A stretch of 64,000 nucleotides of DNA from Ceratodon purpureus. Lineage: Eukaryota > Streptophyta > Bryopsida > Pseudoditrichales > Ditrichaceae. The stretch spans positions 15,466,892-15,530,891 of the forward strand of contig CM026424.1 in assembly GCA_014871385.1 (NCBI GenBank), given 5' to 3'. The notes beneath the pieces were generated by a model. That model worked only from the letters and a program-made list of their open reading frames with translations. It did not search any database and was not told where the DNA came from. The stretch's first letter is position 1, and every line of letters starts with the position of its first letter. Positions 11,449-22,881 of the stretch are shown here, piece by piece. Made by a program: the position numbers and the translations under genes.

Positions 11449-14400
11449 CAAGTTAATGTCAAGTTCATCACTGACCACAACCGGAATGCAGCCACTCACA
11501 ATTGCATCAAACAAGCGAGCTGATGATGGGGTATCTCCGGCCGGACTGAGACAGAACACAGACCTGCTATGCCCCTCCTTTATCACAAGATCAGTTGGAT
11601 TTCTGTTTGGCATTCCGATTTCTATGGAAAAACCCAAAAAAACCAGCCAACTCTCCGTGCAATTTTGCTTTCAAGTTGAGTGCACTATTGTGCACAAGCG
11701 ATAGACACTGAGCTTATAAAGAAAACATATCTAGCTATCAACTTCACACAAACAGTACAAGAGCCAACTCCCCAATTTTGGTCGCTGCACGTAGTAATCC
11801 AGGATGGTGTGACTCTCTGCACTGGAATTAAATTAAACCACTTTCTACACAGAAAAAGCAAAACAGAAGCTGACTCTTTGGGAGCTAATTTGCATCTGAG
11901 CCAATTACACTAATGGTAGGCGATGAGTTGAAGAAGAAATAAATGAGTACCTGCCATGTCTTCTGAGCAGGTTTATTGTAGTTCAAGGTTGTATCAGGAT
12001 CAGGGAATAGACTAGGAGGAATGCGTTTTGGAATGCCGCACGTGTAGGAACTGTTTACAAGATTGAAGTTAATAGGGGGGACCAAGTGCAGGGCGTCGAT
12101 GTTGTAAGGTTGGACCTTGTACACCTGCATGGTGAATGCAGATTTCGATTTGGAGGGGTCAATAATAGCTAGCAGGATGGTTCCATTCCTGCAGCAGTAC
12201 TTGACGTTACCCAGAGTGGTGTCGTTCTGTTTTTGGAGAGGAAGGTCGGAGATTTCTGGGGTAACGGAGCAGCTCAAAGCGCTGTTGATGTCCAAACCTG
12301 GTGCGGGCTGATAGCTTTTCGCGGCAAGCCCATTCACACATACCTGCGTGTCTGCAAATTTGGGCCTTGCTCCCTGCATGCTGTAGATGAATTCGCTCTC
12401 TTGCCATGTCCAATTCAGAGCCCAGTTATCCAGCCTTCCAACTGGACTGTTATTGGAAATAGTCACCTGCAAGTTCGAGAGAGCAACAACCACTCAGATT
12501 CCAGATGCATAAAATATCCCATTCGGAATCTTGAGTTACTAACGCTAAAACGGATGAAGGATGAGTTTACCAAATTTCTTGCCCAAAGCCACCACATTAC
12601 ATAACATTAGGTCAAGCCCAAAACATCTTTGCCCAAGAATCACCGTATTAGCACAATAGGATAATATGGCCAGGACAAAATGTACCTGTGCCTGGTAATT
12701 GGTGGCATAGGTCGAAAGCACATCATAAGTGATTGTGAAGTCGCCATATTCAGGTATATGAAAACTGTCGTCGTTGGTGAGCGTTATGTTGTTATTTGGC
12801 TCAAGGCAGCAAGTGTGCATTGTATCATCTGCCGACACAACGCATGCATCAGCTCAATGGATTAATTATTAAATGGTGGAACACACAATGAATAATTCTT
12901 GCTCAATAACAGAGTAATATGGAAGCATAACACATTCGCGCACACAAGCAGATGAGAAACAACTAACAAGGCAGCTCACTTACTTCCATAAAGTTTGGGG
13001 ATGCTGCAATTGTAGCCCGGGGTAGTGAAGTTGACGTTGGATGGCATGGGATTCTTTGGATTGCCGAATTCGGTGCCGACGAGTGTAAAAGATTTCTGAG
13101 ACTGTGTTATGTCCCCAGCTGTTTCAATCTCATTGTGCAGGGTTATGAGGGAAGCTGGTAGCAGAACGCATCCTTGAGACACATTCGCTGGGTATGCACT
13201 TCCATCCTCCGGCGTCAATGTTCCGGAATCACCGGATGCCGAGACAAGAATCTGTCCAGTCACCAGAGAAGTGGTTAGTTTTTCAACAAAATAACAAAGG
13301 TGGGTGGCTGGTGAAAACACTTCAGCACAAGAATCTTTCATCGAGATCATCAACATCAACAAGATCTCTCTCAAAACTTAACGAGTGTTTATGAACTCCC
13401 TCTAGAACTCCTACTTTTAATAACCAGCCTCTCACAAGAAGGGCGTTGGTATTCAAACCACTACTGAGGCAAGGGCACCCGTTCTCTACAATTAACAAGA
13501 CCAGGGTATAATTAATCCAAATATCAAAAGAAAATGTAAATAGGAAGGTACACCGAGAAGGTTCAGTGTAAGCACACTCCAATTCAGTGAAATGAACATC
13601 CCCTTGGTTCAAAAAAGAAAAACAGGAAAGAAATTGGAATTTATAAAACAGAGCTGCAGAAATCACACCTCTCTGTTCCTCCAGTTAAGTCCGACGCCCC
13701 AGCTGTCCACAGTCGAATAGCCCTTGTTGTTCACAGTCAAATTAGCCTCAAAACGATAGGGTTGGTCCACTAATTTCGATGCATTAGGTGAAATTCTCAA
13801 AACTTCCTGCAACTGGTATACTATCTCGACTCCATTGCAAGAAGGATAAACAACAAATGTCTACTGCTGTGAACCATTGAACTGCAGCAAGTTCAACATT
13901 TGGTTTTTTGAAAGGAAAAAAAATGCTATAAGGTACCTCCGCATTCCAAGTTCTGTGGCAGCGTTACCCTCTACACCACTGGACCCCTCCTGAATAACAA
14001 CTCCTTTCTCGTCTCGTAACACAGCTGCTAGTTTTGCTCGAATCCTTCCACCCTGTCACAACAAGCTCTAGTGAAAATACATTCTTTCAGTAAGTTTGGC
14101 ATAACATGCCGAAGCCTTGTGGAAAAGCTGACAGCAGTTACAACGTGTTCACTGAATGCACATATGATCCTATAAATATTATCACAGATACAGAAACCCG
14201 ATACAGCTCCAAACATAGAATTTATCAGAAAACACTCAAGAGCCTCTGTACCGAATTACGAACAATCCTGCCCCGGAAGAAGAGCAGCGTCTTGCGCAAG
14301 GAGGAAGAAATTGCAAGACAAGGTGCATCACAGGCTCGGACGTTTGCGACGTAAGGCATCACCACATCCTTTTCAAGTGACACCTCTCCTTCTTTGTACC

Positions 14401-15971
14401 TTGAAGTCAAGTTACCAGATGAACCACCAGTTCAGAAACGTCTGCATAGCTTTTAATGCATGTAAACCAGGGTCAGAGCTAAGAAGGAACGCACTGTCAA
14501 GTATTTCTTTCAAATTCCTCAATGGATACTAAGTTGCATTAAGAGAATTGCCTGCAAGAAAAACTTTGCAGGAAATGAACGTTACCAGTTTCCAGAGGAA
14601 TCGAGATCAGGAAGCAACCAAATGGCAGCTTTTAAGAACCGGCGATGAGATTTCATCGACCAAGGATGATGCACTGGGAGTACATGGTCCCGTCCACCTG
14701 ACCTCTGCCATGCTGGTTGCGCTGTTATCCAGTTTACGGCCTCCTGTCCTCAATGCACATTTCTGTAGCTCCATCAGTACATAGAGCGAAAACAATATTT
14801 TTATAATTTAACAAATTCTTCTTAACAATATGTTCAAATCCATGTTGTCATTGCCGAGCTCACAATTACCCAAAGAGGGAAATGACAACATAAATTTGAA
14901 CATATAAGTTATAACAATACTGTTCGGAAATGACAACAATGAGCTCGGCAATGATAACAATGAGCTCGGCAATGACAACATGAATTTGAACATATTGTTA
15001 AGAAAATTTCCGTAATCCCTTAGATAATAGTGTTCTTCTTATCAACATAAAATATATTCCAAGCTGAGAGTAAGATACCTTGTAGAGCAGTTTGCTTTGG
15101 GACCTACTCAAGAGAAAGAATGGGATCGTTGTGAAGAATGGAATATAGAACACGTCTGCCTGTGCTTGATTGCTCACTCGTCGAACCGATCTCACAAGAC
15201 GCTTATCCTCTAGCGCCATCAAGTCTGAGTACAACCAAAAGTCCACGGAATGCTGCCGTTTTGATCCCACACCCCACATCTGACCATTTTAGAACACAAG
15301 GAAGAGCATGGTAGAATATATAATGAAAAACATACATAAAACACCAACCGTGCCTCTTTGCTGTCGGGATTATATGCTTCCCTCTTTAGGGTTTAGTTTA
15401 TAACAAGATCAACGAGTAGGGTTTACGTGGAGCTGAAGTGCAATAGAAATGTGATTTAGCAAAAGGAGCCACATTTGCTTTCCACTTGAATGAACAGCAA
15501 CACAAAATATAAGGGCAAACGAAGAGGAACCTGTTGGATAAGCCGATGCACAGGGCTGCCACTTGACGTCAAATTTACAGTCTGCTCCTGTGAGTTTTGA
15601 AATAACCATAACAAATCGGTGGTGCACTTGGCTGGCATTTCGTACACATACACGTTCAGCCTTGCTGGGGCTGCGGTGTCGCTCATCACAAACCAATTGA
15701 ACCTCTCGCCATCGTCTGCCTTACTGGCTGGTGAAACCCCAGAATTTATAAATGGAGTTTCAGAATGTTTCATTGAAAAAGCATGTAGAGATACCAGAAA
15801 TGAATACTCAGGAGTAGTAGCAGTCCCGTTGGAGCTCAGAATGCGATAATCCGTCGCTCGCCACTTGAACCAAACCATGACCAAGACGAATGACAGACTC
15901 CACAACCTCAACACTTTTCTTCCAACAGAGCCAGAATATGAAACTCTCCCCAAGGTTACTCCCGCACTCAA
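11449..15971 (-). CDS. GT47 exostosin-type glycosyltransferase, 3'-truncated
   Basis: Six exons: 15971-15531, 15252-15079, 14743-14586, 14399-14252, 14052-13937 and 11563-11449. All join in consistent phase through GT-AG introns without a stop. The product is a type II Golgi membrane protein: short cytosolic tail, membrane span near residues 22-36, then the exostosin domain with [48 protein letters not shown] and the sugar-nucleotide region [19 protein letters not shown]. Family members build cell-wall or glycoprotein sugars. About 384 residues are present. The last 100 or so, normally starting PFEG, were not found; cyclin C remains follow instead. Intron 5 (13936-11564) contains COBRA-like exons. 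A foldback repeat lies in intron 2, and a 23-bp repeat array with a TATATAAG near 16043 lies upstream. Probably a non-functional gene fragment, although its frames are intact. Confidence 0.75.
11951..13860 (-). CDS. COBRA-like protein (COBL7/10 type), internal fragment nested in a GT47 intron
   Basis: Exons 13860-13669, 13251-12984, 12828-12686 and 12466-11951 join in phase and give 373 codons. Recognisable COBL segments in order: [114 protein letters not shown] and [14 protein letters not shown]-like proteins are GPI-anchored wall proteins that organise cellulose. Missing here are the signal peptide and start exon, and the C-terminal Cys-rich part with the GPI signal. There is only about 75 bp between the upstream GT47 donor and exon one, so no room for the missing 5' exon. 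The fragment lies wholly within GT47 intron 5, same strand. The exact 5' border (an acceptor CAGTAG|ACA) is my best guess. Confidence 0.8.
14819..15004. repeat. Foldback element in GT47 intron 2
   Basis: Two 44-base arms, 14819-14862 and 14961-15004, are inverted copies with one mismatch (outer bases TTCTTAACAATATGTTCAAA). The spacer carries two further direct copies of an AACAATGAGCTCGGCAATGA-like unit. It is a miniature foldback transposon or a local rearrangement; no clear target duplication. Confidence 0.85.
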
Positions 15972-16163
15972 AGACGACTTCCAGCACTAGCATGTATTAG
16001 GACTACATAACCCACAACAATTGCACACCAAAAGACACTCCCTTGGTATATAAGTCCCGCTCCCTCCTCTTCCGTATCGCAGGTACTGTAACGTACGCAG
16101 TGATCCGTTACCAGGAACGCCGGGAACGCGATTACTGGGAACCCAAGTATCGGGAACAATGTT

Positions 16164-16278
16164 GGAACTGTCGTGGGTGACGAAATGGAACTGTCGTGGG
16201 TGACGAAATGGAACTGTCGTGGGGGCCGAAATGGAACTGTCGTGGGGGCCGAAATGGAACTGTCGTGGGTGACGAAAT
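16164..16278. repeat. 23-bp tandem repeat, five copies, upstream of GT47
   Basis: Five units start at 16164, 16187, 16210, 16233 and 16256, each beginning GGAACTGTCGTGGG. Three carry GTGACG next and two carry GGCCG. The array lies about 200-300 bp upstream of the GT47 start codon. TGACG is the core of bZIP (TGA-type) binding sites, so a regulatory role is possible; that is inference. Confidence 0.85.
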
Positions 16279-16329
16279 AATTGTCATGTTGACGAACGAC
16301 CCTCCCAGCCATGCTAAACCAGATCCGAC

Positions 16330-16872
16330 TTAGGTCGTCACTGGAATTTTTAGACTTTTTTCTCTAAAATTTCTTTTCCATACAAATGCATGTATACACC
16401 GTTCGGATTTCAAAAAATAGATGATCTTCTTAGGCATTTGTAGTGTGGAAAAAGTGCTAGTGTATATGCATTTCATTTGACTCCCGTCACTGGAAATGTG
16501 GTTTTCCAATGCTTCTGTATGTTGTATTGTCTTCAATTTTTTTGAGAATACTCCCAACTCACTTTAGAATCCAAAAATAAAGAGCCTCCAACCACACAAT
16601 CTCAAAAAATTGGCTGTTTCACTCTCCAAAGGGTGGCTGTCCCTGCCGAGCAATACCAAAAAAAACTTTTGTCTCAAGTTCAAACCTTACGATCTTCCAA
16701 ACGCAAGGAGTTACAATCTAAAATTTTGTGTACACATACATGTACAAGTTAGGTACTATATCCTACAGTTAGATTCTTTAAAATACGTTTGAATTTGCAT
16801 AATTCTACCTTGAACTAAAACAGGACAGAATTGAGGCAGAATTTGGGATTTTATGGCCAAATGCTTTAGGGG
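16330..16872. mobile_element. Unpaired right end of a TTAA-type element
   Basis: ATGCTTTAGGGG at 16861-16872 is followed by TTAA (16873-16876). No left end lies within the preceding kilobases. Its reverse complement CCCCTAAAGCAT equals the lone left end at 8478. The inner border at 16330 is arbitrary. The sequence is AT-rich and non-coding like the family. Confidence 0.5.
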
Positions 16873-16876
16873 TTAA

Positions 16877-17995
16877 AAGATTATAGTAATTCATTTGGAA
16901 AATATCACATTCTTCAAAGCTATATCATGTTAAATGTTTGTGCAAGACTCCTTAGTAGCAGAAGGCTATAATATTGCTACAAAAGTTATTAATCAAATAG
17001 AAAAAACTATTTTGGGCATGATAAGTATTTTTTTTGATGTCATATTTAAAAAATGTATATTTTTACAAAGTTCTTGCAATTTCGTTCATTTAAAAAAAAA
17101 CTCAAAATATCACAGTCAAAATCTGTATCTCAAGGATATGCCAAAATCCCCAGAAAGCTCGTCTGTCTTCTTTTCTTCTTTTTCTTTTTCTTTTTTCTTC
17201 TTCTCTTTTCTTTTTCTTTTTTGGGTTTATTACTGTTAAGGTAATTCTTTTGAAGGATGGACTTTGTTTTTAAAGAAATCAAATAACTATTCATAGATTG
17301 CCAACAAATGCATTCTTTACAACTTTAGTTGAAAACCAAAGAATCAAGAAGGTTATTTAAGAGCCACAAAAAATGATATTAAAAAAAAATCTCATTTTAA
17401 CCCATTTCAAAATATTTCAATAAAATTTTATTTTAAAAATATAATAATGATCCTAAAATAATTTCTGAGGCATAGGTTTCAAATATTGTAATAAAATATA
17501 TGTTAATCAATCTAATCAAAAGACTCAAATCCAAAACTCAAAATCCACAAATTTTATTTGAAGATCAACTATAAAGCGCTCCCCTTTGTTTCCTAGAACT
17601 CGAGTAATTTTCATAGTAATTTTCTAGAACTCTCATTTTACAGGAGTATCTAAGTAAGCACAAACATTACCACGAACCCGGATATCAAACTCACCACCCA
17701 GGTTGTCAATCCCAGCACGCAGGGTCTCAATCCAAGCAGGTGAAGTGGATATGATAATCCAAGTCCCCGACTCGCATACAAACTGTGGATGTGCGTGCGC
17801 GGAGCCGTTCCGCTCCTCCACTTGTGACTCCACTTATCACCTCTCTCTCTCACGAGCACACCACAACGTCTCCCTTCACCTCCCTCCCAAACACCAACAA
17901 TCATCACAACCACCGCACTCCACTACCACCATCTCCTCACAATCCCTGCAACTCCTCCAAATCCCATTCCAGTCAGTGATCCAACCATAAAACCA
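16877..17995. other. Upstream region of PPD6
   Basis: Contains a CT-rich microsatellite at about 17165-17222 and AT-rich DNA to 17640. A more GC-rich segment (17640-17995), rich in C and A on the plus strand, is probably the promoter and leader of the gene starting at 17996. No separate gene recognised. Confidence 0.4.
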
Positions 17996-20492
17996 ATGCC
18001 TTGCATTGCAATGGCATCATGTGGGACAGCTACAGTTAGCAAGTTGCTATGGCCGAGCTCATCTTCTCTTACTAGGCATTCTCCGGTTGTGCAAGTCTCA
18101 TGTTCTGTGTCTAGTAATCAGCCGGGTTCTCAGCAATGTAGTGGAGAGTCTGGGTCGGTGACTGGTGGTGGAGTGGGGAGGAGGGAGGTTTTGCTAGGTG
18201 GAGTTTCAGCTGGGTTGGTGTTTGGGATGGGGAGTGGTGATGCGGAGGCGTATACGCAGGTGGAGGTGGGAGCTTTTTTGCCTGCTGTGGAGGGGGAGGC
18301 TGGCTTTGTGCAGTTTGTAGCTAGTCCCAAGGATACTCCTGCTCTTCGAGCTGGTCGGTGAACTGATCAGATCCTGAATTTGCTGCATATTTGGGTTGAT
18401 TCTTTTGGATAAAATGGGTATCGTGGAGTGTTCTCGCATTAATGGTTGAGTGGTTGTTAGGGTGTTGCATCAGGAGAATCGCAATGGTTTTGTCAATATT
18501 TGATTGAGATGAGTATTGTCTGATTCAGGGATGTGATATGATTATTGGGATGGTGATGGTACTGAGTAGGTTAGGTGTGGAATCCGGAATTTGTGTTAAA
18601 TTGTTCTGAGCGGAGAGAATGGCGCATTGATTTCTCTCTTCAAGAATATGCGAGGATTTTGATTGCAGTAGACGGATTCTTCGAGAGTTTTTGTTTTTCT
18701 AGATGAATAGGGATAGCCCTAATTTAGTAATGTCTCTCATTTTGATGTAAGGGTTAACTTTTGCTGATGTGTGCGAATGTTGCAGGAAACGTGCCACTTT
18801 ATAAGTTCATGCTTCCCCCGACATGGAAGCAAGTAAGAATAGCGAACATTCTTTCCGGGAATTATTGCCAGCCCAAGTGTGCAGAACCGTGGGTGGAGGT
18901 CAAATTCGAGAGTCCTAAGGAAGGGACTGTCCAGGTGGTCGCATCCCCGATGGTTCGGCTCACAAACAAACCTAATGCCACTATTGAAGAGATTGGACCC
19001 CCTGAAAAGATCATCTCTGCTTTGGGCCAATTTGTTACTGGCAACAGCTACGATGCTGATGAGCTGCTGGAGACAACCGTCGACAAAAAAGACGACATGA
19101 CTGTGAGTGCACCCGATCACTAGATGAGCTCGCCGTATTATATTTCGACTGTAAACCTTTCTGAGGAGTCTGTTTGCAGATGACCGAGTGTTTAGTTTCG
19201 TAACCTAATTGTGCGAATTATGTGGGACTTAGTCCAAATTCTCTCCATACTTGTGTGGAGGCTTGGTCTCAACTCAACATCCTCATAACTCCCTGGAGTT
19301 TCGTTGTCGATGAGAAGTCCGTTAGTATGATTATGCCAACCGGAGCTTGGAGCCAATGTTGGCAATGCAAAGAGTTCACATGAAATATCCTACAGCTCCG
19401 TGAATGCACTGGATGCAATAAGCTGGCTTATCCTGGATGCATATAGACGCATGGGCTTAAACCTCTACAAGGCCTTGTCTGAAGCTAAATCCATCTCCTA
19501 GTAGTGACTAATTAGGGCTAACCAACTAAACTCCCTATCCCCCTATCGAGGCTTAGAAATCTTTCAGAGTCCCTCTTGACAAATTCGGCGTTACGTATCT
19601 GAGTCTCACGTCAAAAATACGGTTGAGAGCATCATGGAGCTTAGGTGTTTTAAGTCACAGTTTGATTCCCCATCCTCTTTGCTGCTCTCAGACCCACGTC
19701 TCTCGCAGTGTTTAGTCTCCGCTGCCCTAAAACGACAATCTCAGATAGAGAATAGGTTTCTTCATAATCCTTTCCTAATACTTGCGAAAGGATATGTCCG
19801 ATCTTCAAAAATTAGTTTAGAAGTTAGAACCTTATCATTCACTTGTTTTCTCAATCGTTGTGCACGGGATGCTACACGCATCATTAGATTGTGGCAAGCA
19901 TTTCATCAGGAAGATTTTTATTGTACGGAGCTTGATCGTTGTAGTTCGGGATCTCTGGGGAAATTCTGAGTATCCTGTCTTAAGAAGCTCATCGGCACAA
20001 TCACCGTAGTAAAAATATTGCACCAACAGAGAGATCTCTCTTTGTTTATGTTTTCCTTTGCTCAATGACACAGTTCATGCTTGTGAACTGCCTACACCTT
20101 CAGTTTACTTCAGCCCAGTATGAACCACAGTAGATCAGCTCTGATTTTATGTATTAGAATGATTTTATGATTTTATGCACATGCATCTGTAGCTGCTTAT
20201 ATTCTGATAATTTATTTTGGATTTTATGTAGTAGAATGATTGAATGATTTTATGAATTTATGCATATGCATTTGTAGCTGCTTATATTCTAATAACTTAT
20301 CTTGATGTTGTTGGTGTGCAGTATTATAGATACCAATTGGAGACGCCATTTGCACTGACTGGGTCACACAATCTAGCAACTGCAACAGCGAAAGGAAATG
20401 TGGTTCTTTTGTTTGTTGTGAGCGCCAATGACAAACAGTGGGCCTCATCACAAGAGCTGCTGAAGAAAGTTTTGAGGTCATTCTCAGCATAA
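17996..20492 (+). CDS. PPD6: PsbP domain-containing protein 6, thylakoid lumen
   Basis: Three exons: 17996-18353, 18786-19102 and 20322-20492, GT-AG introns, 281 residues. The N-terminus is a plastid transit peptide followed by a twin-arginine thylakoid signal (GRREVLLGG, Arg 62-63, then a hydrophobic stretch and AEA at about 83-85). This predicts Tat export to the lumen. The PsbP-like domain has TPALRAGN, WKQVRIANILSGNYC, FVTGNSYDADELL and ETPFALTGSHNLATATAKGN, a close match to the PPD6 family. Cys147 and Cys151 (CQPKC) are the conserved pair of this family. PsbP-like proteins act around photosystem assembly; the exact role of PPD6 is not settled. The first ATG (17996) is used; an in-frame ATG 15 bases on is equally possible. 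Complete and apparently functional. Confidence 0.93.
20143..20300. repeat. Tandem duplication just before the last PPD6 exon
   Basis: Two copies of a unit of about 77 bp start at 20143 and 20220 with gattttatgta(t/g)tagaatg, and both contain tgtagctgcttatattct. The second copy ends about 20 bp before the acceptor GTGCAG at 20316-20321. The extra copy may supply a duplicate branch-point region. Confidence 0.75.
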
Positions 20493-22392
20493 TGACGTTT
20501 CTAGCACTTGCATTGTGTTAAGAGAGAGTGGCTTATTAAAGTAGAACACCTGATAAATTTAAGATTGTAAAATATGATCATCATGTGCATTCCATTTTTT
20601 TGCATCTATTTTATCCTCCTGAGTGAACAAAAGGGTCCAATTGATTTTTTCTAACTTGTAAAGGTCCTGTGGAGATAGTGGATACAGAGGTGTATGATTA
20701 CCATTTACTACCAAAAGAAAGTTTTTACCTTGGACCTTTATAGCTCATTATTACCATTTTAAGATGAACTCCAACTTCACTTTGACCTGAGATTCTAAGA
20801 GGTGTGAATCCAGTCAAAATAAATCAAAATATTGTGTATTCTTTGGAATGCAGAGGTACGTTCAAATGTGTAGGGATAAGTTATTAATAGGTATAATGCT
20901 TAGTTGATGTGCCTATAATCATAGAATAAATTTTTATGGCACATTATTTTACGACTTTAATTACAGCCAAAATCCACTTACATGTTTATCCACATATTCC
21001 CCAAAACAAATTCCATAGGTTAAAACAAAGTCCTAATACTTTATTGCTCAAATCACTTGAAATGCTTCGAAGCTCGACATCCATTTAAACTAAGATAAAT
21101 CAAACCAACTACCTTGAACCGCTTTGATAAGATGTTCGTCGTTCTGAGCAACTTTGCAAGTCGGCAAAAAACATGTTGCAGTTCAGTTCAGGACCATCTG
21201 CAGCGTCATAAACAGGCAGCATGACTTTCACAATTCTAAGGCAATGGCCGCCCATATGAATGTAGCACCTGCTTGACATGTACATACTTTGGCATGGCTT
21301 GCACATTTTCTACACAAGTGGCAAATATCTGGCAGGATGAGCACGGACATGCATGGTCACCGGACAGTCGGTAAACTGTGTGTTTGGAGATGTGGGGTGC
21401 CTGGCCATGGAGGCAACCCACAGTACCACTGCACCATGATCTCTCTTCCGGCGCCGGAGTTGAGCTGCAACACGTTATGTAGCTCCTCAAGTAACTTGGA
21501 TGATGAACTGAATTTACTTTTTATCCTTCAAACTTATTTCAAGTGTTACCTCAGTTTACTTTCGCCGAAATTTGGAACTCGTAGAATACACAAGTGTGTA
21601 CACAAGTTTTGAACTCGCCCAAGTGTACACAAGTTCGTTCTCTTTCGCCCAAGTTTGGAACTCGGAGTGTATTTTAATTCTGGATGAAGCTCAAGAATCT
21701 GATTCGAGGAGTTGCACTCATTTTGAGACTGAAGTGAACTTATTTAGAATTAGAATATACTTTGACTCCGACTCATTTCAAGAACTCACCGTATATTATT
21801 ATGAGACTGTATTTTCATTTTAAGACTGTGCATTTTCGGACTGAATTTGAACTTACAGTGTATTTTAAGATGGATATTTTAAGACTGGATTGTACTTTGA
21901 TACATTTGAGAACCACTCTGTTTCGTCATGCAAGGTAACCCGGATTCAAAGGCGACGGAGCAGGCAGCGCTTTCCTTGGTCCTTGAGCAATGGATTGAAT
22001 TTGCATGGCTCTTGGATTCTAAACTGCTCACGGTGTTGTGAGTTATGTCTTCTGGCTGCTGTCTTGTCCGTTTGGAAGAGATACATCTTTCAATACTGTT
22101 GCTGGAAAAATTTATAATAAAGCCTTGACTAAGTTTGATGACTCTCGGTGGAGTGTAAAGCGGATGATGATTCAAGGGTGGCCTAGGGGAGGGAGAGAGA
22201 GCATCCAAGCATTCAATTGTGAGGGAAGTTGTGGATATAAAGTCAAAGGAAGCACATGGTGACGGTGGGACCAAACCTCCCCGCGTGATATTTGCTCTCC
22301 AGTCCTTTGCACTCAAAGTTCCACACAGCACTCCTCTCCTTTGCCTTTGAGGCCGCCTCTCGGTCTTCTGTTTGGTCTACTCAACCCCCCTT
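20493..22392. other. Gene-free region between PPD6 and the peptide gene
   Basis: Begins with the PPD6 3' flank. The 21100-21490 part is GC-richer, with minus-strand frames rich in Cys but in two overlapping registers, and I recognise no family. 21560-21670 has short direct repeats around tcgcccaagt(g/t)t. The end of the region, with CCCCCC before TTTATAAG, is the promoter of the next gene. Confidence 0.35.
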
Positions 22393-22398
22393 TATAAG
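22393..22398 (+). promoter_or_regulatory. TATA box of the secreted-peptide gene
   Basis: TATAAG preceded by a C-run sits about 490 bp before the start codon at 22882. A leader of about 450 nucleotides would begin near 22425. Confidence 0.5.
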
Positions 22399-22574
22399 TC
22401 CAGACGAGGCCATCTTCAATGAACCAACAAAGGCCAACAAACAGTGCATCAACAACAAGTCAGCGTGATATCTACAGTGACGTCTCATCAACAACACACC
22501 AACACACAACACACCTTGCTAGCTGCATTTGCATAAGTTGATTTGTTTCCCACTTTGTGTCGGAATTTTAAGAG

Positions 22575-22619
22575 ATGCTGGCGCTGTTCCCCTGCTGCAA
22601 GATAGTGTATATAAAATAA
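22575..22619 (+). promoter_or_regulatory. Upstream ORF in the peptide-gene leader
   Basis: A 14-codon frame, MLALFPCCKIVYIK then TAA, lies in the presumed leader. A second one (MLTLSGL, from 22766) follows. Both precede the main start and could lower its translation. Confidence 0.4.
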
Positions 22620-22881
22620 CGCAACAAACTGGCTATCAAAGTTTAGGTCATTGTCTGTAGTGATCAGTTGCGGAGTAATCTAGGACTTAGATTTTAGCTC
22701 CAGACAGCGAATTTGAAGTAAAGAGAGAGGGTGGCCCAACCTAGGTGTAGGTGAACTTGACAGGGATGTTAACTTTGAGCGGTCTCTAAGTTGGTGGATT
22801 CTACACAAGGAGTCCGTCTAGTGGGGTGATCAATCGGTCATAGCTGGCCTGCCAGTTCTCCAGGAAAAGGGTGATTCAACC

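Noticed and set aside
13322-13666. 114-codon minus-strand ORF between COBL exons
   Set aside because: It lies in the intron between two well-matched COBL exons with good GT-AG borders and has no similarity to the family.
13860-13937. A real GT47-COBL fusion protein
   Set aside because: GT47 exon 5 ends in phase 2 while the COBL frame can only start in phase 0 at the visible acceptor; skipping COBL keeps the GT47 frame.
9000-16400. Helitron as the carrier of the gene fragments
   Set aside because: Same-strand gene fragments would fit, but I could not find a convincing TC start and a hairpin plus CTRR end on the same strand; the TTAA ends are the better-supported borders.
21109-21490. Cys-rich minus-strand protein
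   Set aside because: The Cys residues fall in two overlapping frames, no metal-binding spacing is convincing and no splice pair joins them.
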